In this document: positions 34,885-47,776 of the stretch, piece after piece | How positions within the stretch are numbered: the stretch's first letter is position 1 | How the letters are laid out: each line of letters begins with the position of its first letter | Assembly: GCF_003265705.1 (NCBI RefSeq) | Contig: NW_020313044.1 | Span: 2,065,223-2,129,222 of the forward strand | Direction of reading: 5' to 3' | DNA: 64,000 nucleotides | Origin: Callorhinus ursinus | Lineage: Eukaryota > Chordata > Mammalia > Carnivora > Otariidae | The notes under the pieces: model-generated | Databases searched by the model: none | What the model saw: the letters and a program-made list of their open reading frames with translations, nothing else | What the model was told of the DNA's origin: nothing | Translations under genes and position numbers: made by a program

Positions 34885-35035
34885 CTTGGGGCACTTTTTC
34901 AAAATTCTAACAGATTCTAACCCTTATCCTACACATACTGAATCAAAGCCTCAGCAGTGGGGCTCAAAAACCCGATTTTTCATAAATGTTTCAGCTGATC
35001 CTTACCACTAAGCCTGGCACTGATGTGAGGACCAA
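34885..35035. mobile_element. MER5-like hAT-Charlie DNA transposon fragment
   Basis: GGGCACTTTTTCAAAATTCT-like start, ACACATACTGAATCAAAGCC, then CGATTTTTCATAAATGTTTC: degraded MER5-type order. Confidence 0.5.
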
Positions 35036-36211
35036 CATTTGGGATAACTAGACCCAGTCACCAATCTTTTACCTGGTACAGCACCTCTGATAATGGCCCA
35101 GTATTTGAAGAGTAGAGCAGTAGGGGGCTCCCCATCAAACAAGGCAGCTTTCTGCTGCCTTGAGTTTTAAACTCTTCTAATTGCTTGAAAAATGTCTTCT
35201 GATAAGGAGTTGAAATCTGCTTTCATGAAGCTTATTTATACCCCCTGGTCCCAAGTCTGCCCTCTCAATGTAGAGAGGGTCATCTGACTCTGTCTGGACA
35301 GGTCATCCCTTCTGAAGCTCAGGGGCAGCCAAATGCCCAGAGAAAGCTCCCCTCAAAATCTGGCAAACCTACCTGCAGGGCTCCCCCCTGGCCAAGCCCT
35401 CCAGAGTCCAGTGGGCCCAGCTGCCTCTGCCCCAGGATCACTCTGCAACTAACGCCTCAGGTCACGGATAGGTTTTCGGCAGTAGTGTTGCAGAACTGAC
35501 TCACACTGCACCTGCCTAGATCCAGTCCCTGAAAACTGTTCACATGATGAGCCAAGGGTTCTCCAACATGGCCCTGAACCTAAGTACAGACAGCAAAAAC
35601 CAAGTTACCAAAGGTATGGGTAGTATGACATCATATATTTGTCTCTGGGTGGTAGGATTTATTTTTTAACAACAAATGTGGGTTCTTATAAAATTAAGAA
35701 TTCAATAACAAGATTTAAAATGTCACTTTGCCTCCCAAGCCCTTCATCCTAGCATGTCACTCCACCTTGGGATCCTCATTCTGTCATGTACCCAGCATGG
35801 TGGTTCGCCCTTTCTGATCTGTGTCACCTGCCCCCATGTCCTCATGTAAGAATCTGAATGCAGGTCGGACAGGACAGAGTCTGACATGAGATCTCTGGCA
35901 CAACAGCACTGTCAAGACTCTGTTGTGGACACTGAACTATTTGTAAACAAACATCTATTAGAGGTCTGATTGTTCAAGTAGCTATAAATCCACATGTCTT
36001 TATCATTATTTCTCTGCCTATTACATTATCATGAGATTCTGCTGAATGCTTTCCTGAAATGCACAGTCCCTCAATGTCTGTAACACTCATCTAAGCTCCC
36101 AGGACAGCTAATCCTCCTGAAAAGGAAGTTCAAACTGACCCTCTGGGGTGCTGACAAAGTTCTGTTGCTTGACCTGGGTTGTAGTTGTACGTATGTATTA
36201 ATTTCCCCTCC

Positions 36212-36360
36212 TTTTTTAAAGCCCCCCCCTTTTAAAGTTTTATATATTTAAGTAATCTCTACAGCCAACACGGGGGGGCTCAATCTCATGACCCCGAGAT
36301 CACGACCTCAACTAAAACCAAGAGTAGGACGCTTAACCGACTGTGCCACGCAGGCGCCCC
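36212..36360 (-). mobile_element. Old Can-SINE, reverse
   Basis: TTTTATATATTTAAGTAATC, CATGACCCCGAGATCACGAC and a head ending TGCCACGCAGGCGCCCC. Diverged from the other copies, so likely older. Confidence 0.85.
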
Positions 36361-39168
36361 AGGAAGACCATTCTCCTTAAAAGACAAGTCAGAGGCAAAA
36401 CAAAACTAGAAGGGAGGACGGGGATGCCCTCACCTGCTACAATGACTCATCTGCCAAAGCAGGGGGCTGACGCCCTCCTAGCCATACTCTCACTCTGAAT
36501 GCTAATTGCTTGGGCAGGTCCCTTTGTTCTCAGTGTCCCAGGTCTCACCCACCCTGGTATTCCTGACAGTGTTGTCGGAGCTTCACACCCTTCTCTGTTT
36601 GTTCACCCTTTTTCATCTCTTACACAAAAACTCCACTCTAACTGCTCGCTGTGCAGCCATGTTGGCCTCTAGGCATCTTCTCCCTTATTCCCTGCAGTAA
36701 TCACCTATGACTGCATCGAGCACTTTTCACTTCTAAGTCACCCTCCTTTTGAAGCTCTTGCCCAAACATCCTATCTACCTGCTCCTGGGCCTTCTACGCT
36801 CTGCTTTCCCCCAAACTCAGAGAGTTCTGCATTTCCCTTGGCTTCTCCAAACATGGCCACTTCCTGCTAAGGTCCCCAACACTTCCACTTCACTGAATAT
36901 ATCCTTTCTGTTGCTCAGAACATAATTTCAGTGAGGCCCTTTTCCTTATGGTTCCCTCAATCATCTGAGAGATGAAACTGTCAGAAAAGTGAGTTAAGAA
37001 TTAAAGCAAATCAAGAATTTATCAGAGTCCTGTTTTCTACCGAAGGAGATTTCCACCTGCTCAGCTACGTGGGGACCCAAAGCGCCACAACAATTTGCTT
37101 CGGCACCAGTTTTGTAATCTCAGTTCAGAAAACCTCTTCTACACTGAGGGTAAATAGCTGACATCTTATCCCATGGCTAGTCTGTATGTTCTTGGGTAGG
37201 CCAAGAGCCAGTGATGTCGACTTTTATTTCACCCAAAGCCCAAACTCAGTGAGCAAACTGGTGAATAAAAGTTCCTCTGGCACCAGAGAGAAATGGGCTC
37301 AAGTCCTACTTTCAGTATTTTCAAGTTGTGTGATTTGAACAAGTTACTTAAAACCTCTTTGGACTTTAGTTTCTGTATCTGTAAACAGGGATTAGTAATA
37401 TTTATCCCTTGGGATTGCTGTGGGGATGAAATATGATAATATATAAGGAGATTAGCACAATTCCTGGCAAATAGCAAGCATTCAATTAATAGTTGTTTTA
37501 TCATAAGGTATTATACTATTTAATGAAAATTACTATTTTTACTCGTCTGCCAAGGAGCACCTGGGTTTTCAGGCTTCTCAAAAGTAGGAGGGGCCACCTG
37601 TGGTTGGAGACAAAGAAGGACCACCTCCCACTGAGTGGCCCTAGACTGTCATTCTCACCTCCTCTGGCTACATGGACAAAAGCAGGGCAAAAAGAATTCA
37701 TGGGGGAGAAAGGTAATTAACAAGCTAGAGGGAGAGATTGGGAGGAAGGATCAAAGAAGCTAATTAGAGCTGGCTAAAGGGAGGCCACAGGGTGGGTAAC
37801 ATGCAAGATTGAGAGCTAAAGAGAAATTATCTGTGGCCTGTAATTATTCAACAAATGCCTCCCAGTAATTGTCTCAGGCAGTCTGAGGGAGGCAAGCTAG
37901 GAGTAACAAGGTTAAGCAGAAGAAAATTTAGACTAAAGCATATGGGAGATTTTTTACGCAGTCAGATTAAAGAACATAGAGAGGATGTTACTTGAGGTCA
38001 TCTATACCAGCTATCATCTATATCTCCATCACCCAAGATGCTGGGGGGACCAGAGCAGGCCAGCTCCACAGGGTAAGAGGGCTGCAGGAAATCACCTAGC
38101 CAACCTTTGTTCCCAACTGCAGGCCATACTCCTTCTCTAGAAGCCCTTGGTGGCTCAGGAAGGAACTTCCTTACTCACCCAGATCTTGCTCTCAAGGGCT
38201 CAGAGGTGTGTGCTGGGCAATCACTCACCCTTCCCTCCAACTTCCTCCTCCCCTTTATCAGAGCCAGTGGAATCAAGTGGGGCCTGTTTGGCTTTTGCCA
38301 CAAACTGTAGAAATGTTTATGAATGAGCCAATCTTTTTTCCCCCGTTTTATTGAGAAGTAATTGACATACAGAGCCATCTCTTAAGAGCAAAAGAAAAAG
38401 CAAAATTCGTGGGATGGTCTATAGCTGAAAATGACAACACTGAAACTCTTCGTTTACAAGATTTGGAAGTCATATAGACTACAAATCTCTCTGCTGTACA
38501 ACATACATAACAAGTCCCCAAAATATCCTTTGTTTGCTGAGGTTCTGCTCAGATATTTAAGGTTTCTGACAGTTTAAATATGGTGAACAATATGGTAAAC
38601 CATTCAAATATTTTGCATCATTGGTATTTGGAAAGATCTTTATGAACAATTAGTTATGGTTCTGAGAGGGAAATGCAGCACCCAGTCTCCTGGTTCTCTG
38701 TGGGGGTGGATCAACAGGGGCTCCCCGGCTAGCTCCATTTCGTGTGGCTCCTCTCCTGGGTCAAGTAAGCATGGGTTTCCTGCCCCTAGCCACTTTTGTC
38801 ACACTGTAACAGAGGAGAAAACTGGGTGGAGCGGGTCTGGTGATGACTCTAGGGCAAGAAGGACACAGAGCTTCCCCTAATGCAGGAACCGAACTACAAG
38901 GCCTGCCCTTGCCTGAGGTCCTTAGTCCTGAGTCACCAGGCACTGGAATGGGGGCCTACAAGGAAAGAGAAGACTTCCCACTCTGTGAAGGTCTTTAAGA
39001 ACTGGAGAAAAGCTCCAATTACTCTCAGCTTCTACAGACAGAATGATGGATGGTTCCGTTTGTGAGCATGGTATTTGTCTGACTGAGGCTCTTTGTCCCA
39101 AAGGTTGGGCAACAAATCCTGTGCCCAGCGTGCACAGGGTCCTCAGCTAAGCAGCTTGGGGCCAGAGC
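36361..39168 (-). other. SIL1: SIL1 intron segment
   Basis: Possible L2-like sequence at 36500-36950, a MIR at 37270-37500, and a short L1-end-like piece at about 38333-38375 (TTTTATTGAGAAGTAATTGA). Repeat-poor stretches at 37700-38000 and 38380-39160. Confidence 0.6.
37270..37500 (+). repeat. MIR SINE
   Basis: GGGCTCAAGTCCTACTTTCA, TTGTGTGATTTGAACAAGTT, then TGGGATTGCTGTGGGGATGA and a tail like TAGCAAGCATTCAATTAATA: nearly full MIR order. Confidence 0.8.
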
Positions 39169-39185
39169 AAAGAATGAAAATAGTT

Positions 39186-39362
39186 GGGGCGCCTGGGTGG
39201 CTCAGTTGGTTAAGCAACTGCCTTCGGCTCAGGTCATGATCCTGGAGTCCCGGGATCAAGTCCCACATCGAACTCCCTGGGAGTCTGCTTCTCCCTCTGA
39301 CCCTCTCCCCTCTTGTGCTTTCTCTCTCTCTCTCTCTAATAAATAAAATCTAAAGAAAAAAA
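39186..39362 (+). mobile_element. Can-SINE, forward
   Basis: GGGGCGCCTGGGTGGCTCAG head, CT-rich region, AATAAATAAAATCTAAAG and A-tail. Duplication AAAGAATGAAAATAGTT at 39169-39185 and 39363-39379. Confidence 0.96.
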
Positions 39363-39379
39363 AAAGAATGAAAATAGTT

Positions 39380-41518
39380 CTTGCCCCTATTAGACAAAAT
39401 TAACAGCCAACAAGGACATGTGGAGAGGCACTGTATTAGACAAGTCACTGTGCAAGAGTCCAATGTTAGGTGTAATCTGAAAAATGGACGGCTTGACCAG
39501 GAAGGTGCCCTGGAAGAATGACCTGAGTAAGACCAAAAGTCATTAAGATAGGAGGAAAAAGGTTACAAGTCTGTATGTATTACCCAAATGAATTCAGATA
39601 AAAGTCTTTCTTCCCCTCAAAGAAAATGTTAAGAATCACCTTCCACAGACCTTTTAAACTCTTTTTCTAATAAATCGTTAAAAGGACTTTTGCTGGAACC
39701 ATTCTGAATCCAACAAAAAAGTTATCCTCATAAAATAGTTAATGTCAAAATGTAAATGGTTTGTTTAAGATACAGCAATTGTTGCTGAATCAAATACAAA
39801 ATCTCTATGGCTTGAATAGCAAGGGAAACAAAAGGCTTGACGATTTAGTGCTCGTTAAAGCCTGTCTGGCTGAATTTTAGATTGCAGCTTAAAAGAAAAA
39901 ACATTAAACCAGTTCAAGTGTGAACCGACATATGCACAGCAGTTTCCAGCTGCCTACAAATGGGCCAAGGACACAGCCTGGAATGTGACTTGCACACACC
40001 ACGGCTGAGAGTGGGCATGGTCCCATGTCTAAGGTATGGGGTAGAGCCTGAGGTGAGCAGAAACCCCAGCACCAGGACCCCGGGTCTAGGCTCCCACTAG
40101 GCTTGAGTTCAGCACTGTGGAAAGGGTCAGTCCCCGTTGGCTCTTTCCTGCAGGAAGCCTCAGGTGCTGAGGATAGTCAGCTTCTAGGCAAGGCTGGCTT
40201 CTGCCCAAGAGAGGTGGAAAAGCCGATGCTTTCGGCACTCCTTCCCATTTTCTGGCCTTGCTTGTCAGACACTTCCACGAAGCCACACAGTAGGACTCTG
40301 GCCCTGTGAAATCTGAGACCAGCCTGGTGATCTTCACAGGCCTCAAGTTTGGACTGAGAAATAGTTCTTTGTGGTAGGTTTGTGGGGTGCTGAGCAGAAC
40401 CTCTGTCTAAATCCTCTTGCCCGCTGAGCTGCAAAAGTGCTTAAAGTTTTACCATCTGCGATGTATTTGAGTCTTAACGATAATTCTGTCTTTCATGTTC
40501 CTCTATTAAAATGCCACTGCCCCTGGGTTGGGAGACCTGGACATGTGTAAGTAGAATGACCACATAATTTATTGTCCAACCTGGGACACTTTAAAGAGTG
40601 AAAGGAGGTACTATTAATTACTGCACTAGGACAAGACATACAAATGGAACATATGGTGACCCTCGGTACAAGGCTTTGTTGAAGTTCTATGGAAGGTACA
40701 AAGGTAAATCAAGACTTGCACAGGCCCGGACTCTACACAGCGAGCTGAGGGGCAAAGGATCCTGGAACAGGATAAGGCCAGGAATCCATGGGAAGGGGAC
40801 AAGGGCACCACGGAGGGAACCATCAGGGCAGCGTCCCAGGAGGAAGTGTCACACTGGTAAAGACCATGGTTTCTGGAGCCAGACCGACCTGATTAACCTC
40901 TCTTTGCCCAAGCCTCCTCCATCTGTAAAATGAAGATTATTTCAGAAGATTGTTGTAAGGATTAAATGAAATATCGAATGTAACAATTCCTGACACATTA
41001 TGTTGTTCAATAGGTTCAATAATAATAACATTACCAGGGCCAGCCTTCTATGTACAACTTCAGCTACCTCTATGAACGCCCCAATTGGAAGGTGGGGGAG
41101 AAGCAGGAAGAGAGAGAAAACCCCAAAAGGGCAGGCTTGGCTTCTCCTCCCTCTAAATGAAGCCCCGAAGGGCCATTCCAGGGCTGAGTGCTGCAGGGCA
41201 TGACTGCAGCAGCCCCCACGGAGGGCATGAGGAGATGTGGGCTCCCCTTTGGTCTTCAACTTCTCACACCGACTCAGCCCATCAGCGATAGCCTCATCTT
41301 CAACTCTTGGAGGCAAAGGCCATCACTGGCTTGCTGTGCTCCAGTTCTGTCAGGGCAGGCCACAGAGAGAAGTGCCCTTCCAAAGTGATGGAGCCCTGTC
41401 CTGATGGCTGGGGATACTACCTGGGGCTCCTGTAATAACAGAAATGCAAAACTAAAGGCAGCCCCTCACAGTCAGGAGAATGAATTCTGGTGTGCTGTCC
41501 TTTCATAGCTCTCAAATA
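39380..41518 (-). other. SIL1: SIL1 intron segment
   Basis: A MIR at 40855-41035. 39560-39960 is AT-rich, repeat-poor unique sequence. Nothing else recognised. Confidence 0.6.
40855..41035 (+). repeat. MIR SINE
   Basis: GACCATGGTTTCTGGAGCCA, CTCCATCTGTAAAATGAAGA and GATTGTTGTAAGGATTAAAT in MIR order. Confidence 0.82.
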
Positions 41519-41528
41519 TTTTAAGTCA

Positions 41529-41913
41529 AGGGGAACCTGGGTGGCTCAGTTGGTTAAGCGTCTGCCTTCAGCTCAGGTCATGATCCTGAGGTCCTGGATG
41601 GAGCCCTGCCCCACGTCAGGCTCCCTGCTCAGCAGGGAGTCGTCTTCTCCCTCTCCCTCTGCCCCTCCCCCCAACTTGTACTCTTTCTCTTTTTTTTTTT
41701 TTTTAATATTTTATTGACTTGGCAGAGAGAGAGCAAGAGAGGGGACACAAGCAGGGGGAGTGAGTGAGGGAGAAGCAGGCTCCCCACTGAGCAGGGAGCA
41801 CGATATGGGGCTCGATCCCAGGACCTTGGGACCATGACCTGAGCCAAAGGCAGACACTTAACGACTGAGCCACCCAGGCTCCCCTTTCTCTTTCTAATAA
41901 AAAAAAAAAAATG
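41529..41913 (+). mobile_element. Can-SINE, forward, interrupted by a second SINE
   Basis: Head GGAACCTGGGTGGCTCAGTT, CT-rich region to 41692, then its A-tail resumes at 41894. Outer duplication TTAAGTCA at 41521-41528 and 41914-41921. The inner copy is listed separately. Confidence 0.9.
41693..41883 (-). mobile_element. Can-SINE, reverse, nested in the forward copy
   Basis: T-tail, AATATTTTATTGACTTGGCA, head ending CCACCCAGGCTCCC. Duplication CTTTCTCTTT at 41683-41692 and 41884-41893 lies within the host SINE's pyrimidine tract. Confidence 0.92.
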
Positions 41914-41927
41914 TTAAGTCACACAAT

Positions 41928-42050
41928 CTTCATGACAACTCTATGAGGCAGATATTTTTACCCCCATTTTACTAATCAATAAACTAAGTCACAGAGAGTT
42001 AAGTACTTTTCCCCAAGGTCACATAGTGATGTAGTAAGCGGCAGAGTCCC
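41928..42050 (-). repeat. MIR fragment, reverse
   Basis: ACAACTCTATGAGGCAGATA, then CCCCATTTTACTAATCAATA, then TTCCCCAAGGTCACATAGTG. Confidence 0.78.
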
Positions 42051-42383
42051 AAAAGCTCAAGAATAGGAGCTAAGAGACCTGGATTCAACTAGAACATCAC
42101 AAACTACTAGCTGAAAGGCCAAGAAAGAGTTCTTATCTGAGCTTCTCAACTGAAGAAACTCTGCTACTTAACTGAAGGATCTGCTGTATCAAATGACTTA
42201 GGGCAAGTGTAATCACTGTAAAAGTGTTAAGTAGCACGATGCCACTGCCAACAGCTGTCATCATCTAATTTTGGAGAGCTGGGCCCAGTACAGGGAAAAG
42301 GGAACATGGTCTCCAGCTATTCTCCCCTCTCAAGGGCCCTGGACACTCTGGCACAAGGTAAAGGAACAATTACACTAAAACAA

Positions 42384-42576
42384 TGGTTTTTAAAATGTGG
42401 TCTCTGGACCAGCAGTACCAGCACCACCCGGGAAATTATGTGCAAAAATTCTCAGGTTCCAAAGCAGACTTACTGAATGAGAAGATTTAGGGGAGGGGCC
42501 TGGCAATCTGTATTTTAACAGATCCTGGTTAAATCCTGTTGCTTCTCATGTACGCTTAAGTTTGAGAATTGTTGGC
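42384..42576 (+). mobile_element. MER5A-like hAT-Charlie DNA transposon
   Basis: CAATGGTTTTTAAAATGTGG, GACCAGCAGTACCAGCACCA, TGGCAATCTGTATTTTAACA and TAAGTTTGAGAATTGTTGG: near-complete MER5A with its degenerate terminal inverted repeats. Confidence 0.82.
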
Positions 42577-45500
42577 TAGAGCATGTCTCTGGACAGGTGA
42601 CAGGCTGGGCTCTCTGTAGCCTTGGCCAGGAAAGGCCTGCTTCAGGGGCCTGAGGCAGAGCTGGGCTTTTGCAAGAAGACCCAAGCCCTGAGGGCCACTG
42701 CCAAGATGAAAAGCTCCCAATAAAACCCAGACCTACATGGCCGCACTGATCAAAATACATTAAAGAAGAAAGTGAGAAATCTGACAAAAGGAAAACTCAG
42801 CTTCGGTGGGGGACAAAATACAACAATCTTCTGTGGGAGATGAGAAGCATAAAAGGGATGTTAGATGTTCAAAGAACCAAATGTCGAAACGACAAAAAAA
42901 TACAAGAATAAAGACAAAGTGTGGACATCAATGCCACATGGGCCTCCGTCTAATGACGGCAGTAGCAGGAAACAGCAGTCCTCCCAAGACTAAAGCCTGC
43001 TCTTCCCCACCCCCAACATGACAGCCTATATAAATAGAGTCTTGAGGGGAAAAAAAAAATACCAGCAATTAGTCACTGAATTCTGTTTGTTGGAATGAAG
43101 AAAAGCTTGCGAAAAGTCACCAGAGGCTCTGGTGAGCAAAGCTTGGCTAGGGAGGCCATGCAGACCGAGGAACGGAGAGAGATCATTAAGGGAGAAGGCC
43201 TGTGGGGTGTTCCTGGCAGTCTTTAATGCCTGCCAAGTCTTAACCTGGAAGAGAAAATGGAGGGCCTGGCCATAGGACTGTAATGAGCTCCAACCTGGGC
43301 CCACATCCAAGTTGGAAGGCCTTTAATGTGGGCTTGAGCCAGAGACAGGGTTGAAGGCAGGGGCGGTGGGAGGGAGGAGGAGTGTAGCAGACCCTGCCCT
43401 AGGTAGAGAAGGTGGTAGAACACAGAGCCTCTGACCCAAGAGCCTCCATCCAAGAAAGCCTATGCGCCACATATGGGTCCTACTTTGGTACATGCTTTGG
43501 AAGCAGTAACAGTAGCAGCCTCAATGCTTCCACCCAAGGATCTGCTGGAAATGACCCTACGCCAGGACCAAAAGTGGGGGCCTCCCCTTCCCAAATGAAT
43601 TCCTCCACTCAAATGTGCTGTGTCCTCCACTGTTTCTGCCTGGAGCGCCCTTTCCCCACCCTCCTCATTTCTATCCCCATCTTCATCAGGCTAATCTACA
43701 CCTCCCAGTCTCCAAGTCTTACTCCAAACATTTCCTCTGAGAAACCTTCGTTCACCACCTGACCCGCCATCAGGCCTCGTCTATGCATTCCTGGGGCCCT
43801 CTTTCTCCTTCACCACACTCGACAGATTTGGTCAGTGTGTTTTCCCTCTAAACTGTCAATTCTGTCAAGGACATGGATTGTGCCTTGTTGTCTCTTCACC
43901 AGTAACCTCACTTTCCATGGTCTAGCCCAAAGCCCATACTCAGTTAAGCGGAGCTGCCTAAAGGGACAAGGCTGGCTCAGTGCCATCCCCCTGCTGAGAC
44001 TGCCCAGCCCCATACCTGGGTGCTGGGATGGGTAGGGCATATGATCTCCATCCCTTTCTGAGCATCTTACTTACTCCAAGAGCTCACGGAGGGCAGGCTC
44101 CAGCCAATGTTCTAAATTTTGCATTCTCTTTCCCACCCCCTCTAGTTTGATTCCCTGAACAACTTCCTCATGCATCTCCACTGCCACACATCCCCTGCCT
44201 GCTTGTGAAAAGGAATACAGCAGAGGTGTTCAATGACCCCTGGGGGTAACCCTATGGGGAGTAACTACATTTGCCCACAAAGAGATGTATTAAAAAAAAA
44301 AAAAAAACAGGAAATTAATTCCTAATGGTAATAACAGACTTTTAGGCAGTTACAGGAGGGGAAAAAAGATTTGGGAGCCAGGATCCTCCACATAGTTCCC
44401 GAAATCAACCTCCAGTAGGTAACGTTCACCTCTGCAATGTTTAAGATCAGCCCTAACTCAATCCTAATGTCAGGCACCACCTGACAGCCATGGTGGGAGA
44501 GTCACAGACCTATCCACAGGTGGCCACTGTCATCTCTTTTCAGCCTGACCTCTCCTGGCTGTTCTCCTTGACAGCAGCCCTCTGGCCAAAGATCAGAAAC
44601 CCTAAGCTAGAAATCCTGCTTTCTTTTCTGGAACTCTAACACCAATCCAACTTTCCAGACCTAGCTCAGGTCAGCATAGTATCAGAGATGGGTCCTTGGC
44701 CATTCTCCTCTTTCTGCAATATGCCAAGGAACACCAACCTTTGCTCCATCTAAAAGCCACTCGCCGTCAGCTCTGCCTGGGGGCCCTGATAGACTGGCAT
44801 GCTGGGAATCCACCGAGGAGGTGGCACAGAGCCACACAGAGGAACACAAACACTGGAAGAGGGCAAGGTCAAGTTGACAAATAGCATACAATGAGAAAGA
44901 ATCGCATGAACCGCAGTGGCATAATGTAGCATAACAGATGGATAATTAGATTTATTCTAAGAGCTGTAAAAGTAAGTAATTAAATAAAAATATGGAACAA
45001 TGAATCTGCCACAGAGAAACACCTAACAACCTTACAAGGGCCCTGCAGCTGGCACAAGCAGCCTGGGAAAAAAGCAGTGGGCAAGGAACCTCTAACACTG
45101 CCCTGATGTTGCAAGCACAATAAATTCAGCACCAACTCAAGCTGGGCACCAGAGAGCAGCGATTTCAGAGAGAGATGATCAGACCCGCAGCTGTGAACGG
45201 TGCGGTGCCATGCGAGCATGATCCCCTGTCTCCATCTGGAAGATGGCCACCTGAGGTATACCGATAAACTCCCCACCAGTGGCATGTTTGGCAAGGCCCC
45301 TGCAAAGCAAGACTGACAGACTGTATTTATCTCTGCGGAAGCAGAAGGAGGAGGTGGAAAATGCAGCCATCAATGACAAGGTTTACCGACACCAAGAGGC
45401 TGGGAGACCCAGGCTAAGCACGGTGCTCTCCTCCCAGAGGCCGGTGGCAGAGGACGAGGGTGCAACATGAAGTGAGTCCCCAGTGTGTGTGAAGCACAGT

Positions 45501-47549
45501 GCAGGGCACGCGGTTCCACCATGGGAGCAGCTTCTCTAGACACGATACTAGCTATTTGGAAGCAAATAGTTTGATCAGCTGGAAGCTGCTTTGAAATTGT
45601 TAGGGCTTTGTTCTTAAGGAACGAAAACCGAATTCAGAGTTATCTGTGCGGGAAAGACAGTTTGTTGGGTTCCATCGTGAAGAAGGATGACAAAAGTAAA
45701 AGCCAAACTTGGACCGGAGGCTCAAGCAATGTGCAAGGGTCTTCTTCCAGGCTGCATTTCTAGGCTTTGCTTCCCTCTCTACATGAGGCTGCTTGCTCCA
45801 GGCAGGGATGAGACTGGTGGCCACTGGCAGCTCCTAAACACATCAATCCCAGCATTAAGCATTCTCCCCCCTCAAATAGTTCAGAATTTCAGGGCAGGAC
45901 TTCCATTGGCTTTGCTTGTGTCACATGCCTACTCCTGGACCAATCACTGCAGAGATGGCAGAGGCACTGCAAGTGGCTAGTCTAGGTCATAGAGCCTCAA
46001 TCAGGAATGAAGAGGTGGCAAAGAAAGATGAACACCGTTACCTGACCAAATGGTTCTAGTGAAGAGATTCCCAAAAGAAAGGAAGTATTTTCCAAAGGTG
46101 GAGGATAGAAGAATGTGTTGAGAGACCAAAAACAACATCAAGAAAGAGCCTTCACAGCTCACCACACGGTTTTATACCACCTCAAGCCATGACACTCGGT
46201 AATAATTGGTTATTTAGGGCTAGAATGGGAGGCAGGCCAGGTCTGGAACCGTCTGACAAGGGCTCTGCTTGCAGAGATCCAGTCTGACCCCACCAACTGT
46301 GAATGTTCTCAAGGCCCTGCTGCTTGTCCCTTTAACAGCAGTCCATCCTTGCAGACCATCCTCAAGTCCTAACCAAGCACGGGGCCATGTGGACACCAAA
46401 GAGCTCCATATTTAGGAAGTCCACATAGTGCCAAAGCATCAAGTTCCCAGTAGCCAACTCCTTGGAACCTTTTTGTACCAGCTAACTGAATCTCCTTCCC
46501 ATAGTACCAACCATAGAGAATAAACTCTTCCCAACCTGGAAATCTCAGCTCAGCACCTTTAGTAAGGACCTAAGGATGGGGATGAAGCTCAGCCCAGAGC
46601 CACTCCCATTCACCCCAATAGTTCCACAGGGTGGTTCTCTATTCCAAGATACTCCTACCTCCTGCAGAGGGGAAGCAGGTATTTTAGTACAGAAACAGAA
46701 AACCTACCGCATCCCCACTGCCACCAAAGCCACTACTCAGTGCCTAGCACAAAGGGCTTATAGTGGGGCTCTCCCCCTAATCTGGTGTGAAGAAAGAGAG
46801 GTCCCTGGCCTTCCTCACCTGCAGGGCTCACTCTTGCACACTCCTCGAACTCCGTCCTTAGGTTCTAGTCAACACCCCCAGTTGTCTCTCCAGCTTTTTA
46901 TCAAAGCAGCTTCCCTTCTCAAGGGACTCTGGAAACTCAGACCTCCATCAGGCCACACAGAGCTGAAACATATTCAGGAGGTCTCTTTGTTCCAAGACCA
47001 GCTAGGGAAAGGAGATCATAGGGACCCTCAGAAGCCAGATGCAGCAGAGTCATGTCTAGGCTTCAGCTCTCAACCTCTGTACATTCTTGTGATTCCATCA
47101 ACTTCACCAATGACCTGGGGCCTGCTCTTATTAGTGATGCTGGCCAACATGTGGCTACCAAGTTCTTTCTGTCACTGGGGCCTTCTCTAGGAATGGAGGA
47201 AAATGCAGCTCAGCTCCCATGTGGAGTAGCTAAATGCTCTAGCTATGCTTCGTACTCCAGAGCCACTTTTGAAGGTCTGGTTCAGTGCAGCCATGCTGGG
47301 CCTAGATGTAAGAACCTCTAGCCAGGCTGAAAAGCAGCCTGCGCATGGATGGGCCCTCTGGCCCAGAGCTCTTTGAGCTGGCTCTGCTCCTGCTCCACAA
47401 ACATCACAATTGATTGCTGCTGTTGAGAGCCCCAGAGACAAAAAAGTTCCCACCTCTCACTTTGCGCCTGCCCTTCCTAAGCACACACTGGAAACAATCA
47501 TCAGCCAAAACCTGGAGTTAACCTCAGTAACTATAAACCCGAAACTGAG
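42577..47549 (-). other. SIL1: SIL1 intron segment
   Basis: L2-like sequence at 43600-43930 and an A-run near 44291-44306. A 204-codon open frame at 46576-47190 (+) resembles no protein I know. Otherwise unassigned. Confidence 0.6.
43600..43930 (+). repeat. L2 LINE fragment
   Basis: TGCCTGGAGCGCCCTTTCCC, CAAACATTTCCTCTGAGAAA and CTGTCAAGGACATGGATTGT match L2 3' landmarks. Confidence 0.6.
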
Positions 47550-47562
47550 CTCAAACAACTTT

Positions 47563-47763
47563 TCTTTTCTTTTCTTTTTTTTGGTATTTTAGGGATTTTA
47601 TTTATTTATTTGACAGAGAGAGCACAAGCAGGGGGAGCAGCAGAGGGAGAGGGAGAAGCAGACTCTCTGCTGAGCAGGGAGCCTGACGCAGAGCTTGATC
47701 CTAGGACCCTGGGATCATGACCTAAGCCAAGGGCACTTAACCAGATGAGCCACCCAGGCACCC
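47563..47763 (-). mobile_element. Can-SINE, reverse
   Basis: GGGATTTTATTTATTTATTT, GA-rich region, head ending CCACCCAGGCACCC. Duplication CTCAAACAACTTT at 47550-47562 and 47764-47776. The T-rich tail contains interspersed C. Confidence 0.95.
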
Positions 47764-47776
47764 CTCAAACAACTTT

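Larger units (their letters stand above)
31138..36211 (-). other. SIL1: SIL1 large intron, segment after the ATP5MF retrocopy
   Basis: No exon seen. About 33725-34740 is L1M-like and 34885-35035 is MER5-like. 31138-33700 and 35040-36210 are otherwise unassigned. Confidence 0.65.

Noticed and set aside
44555..44600. Possible match to the missing SIL1 exon (GTTCTCCTTGACAGCAGCCC)
   Set aside because: Flanking bases do not encode SIL1 residues and no splice borders fit.
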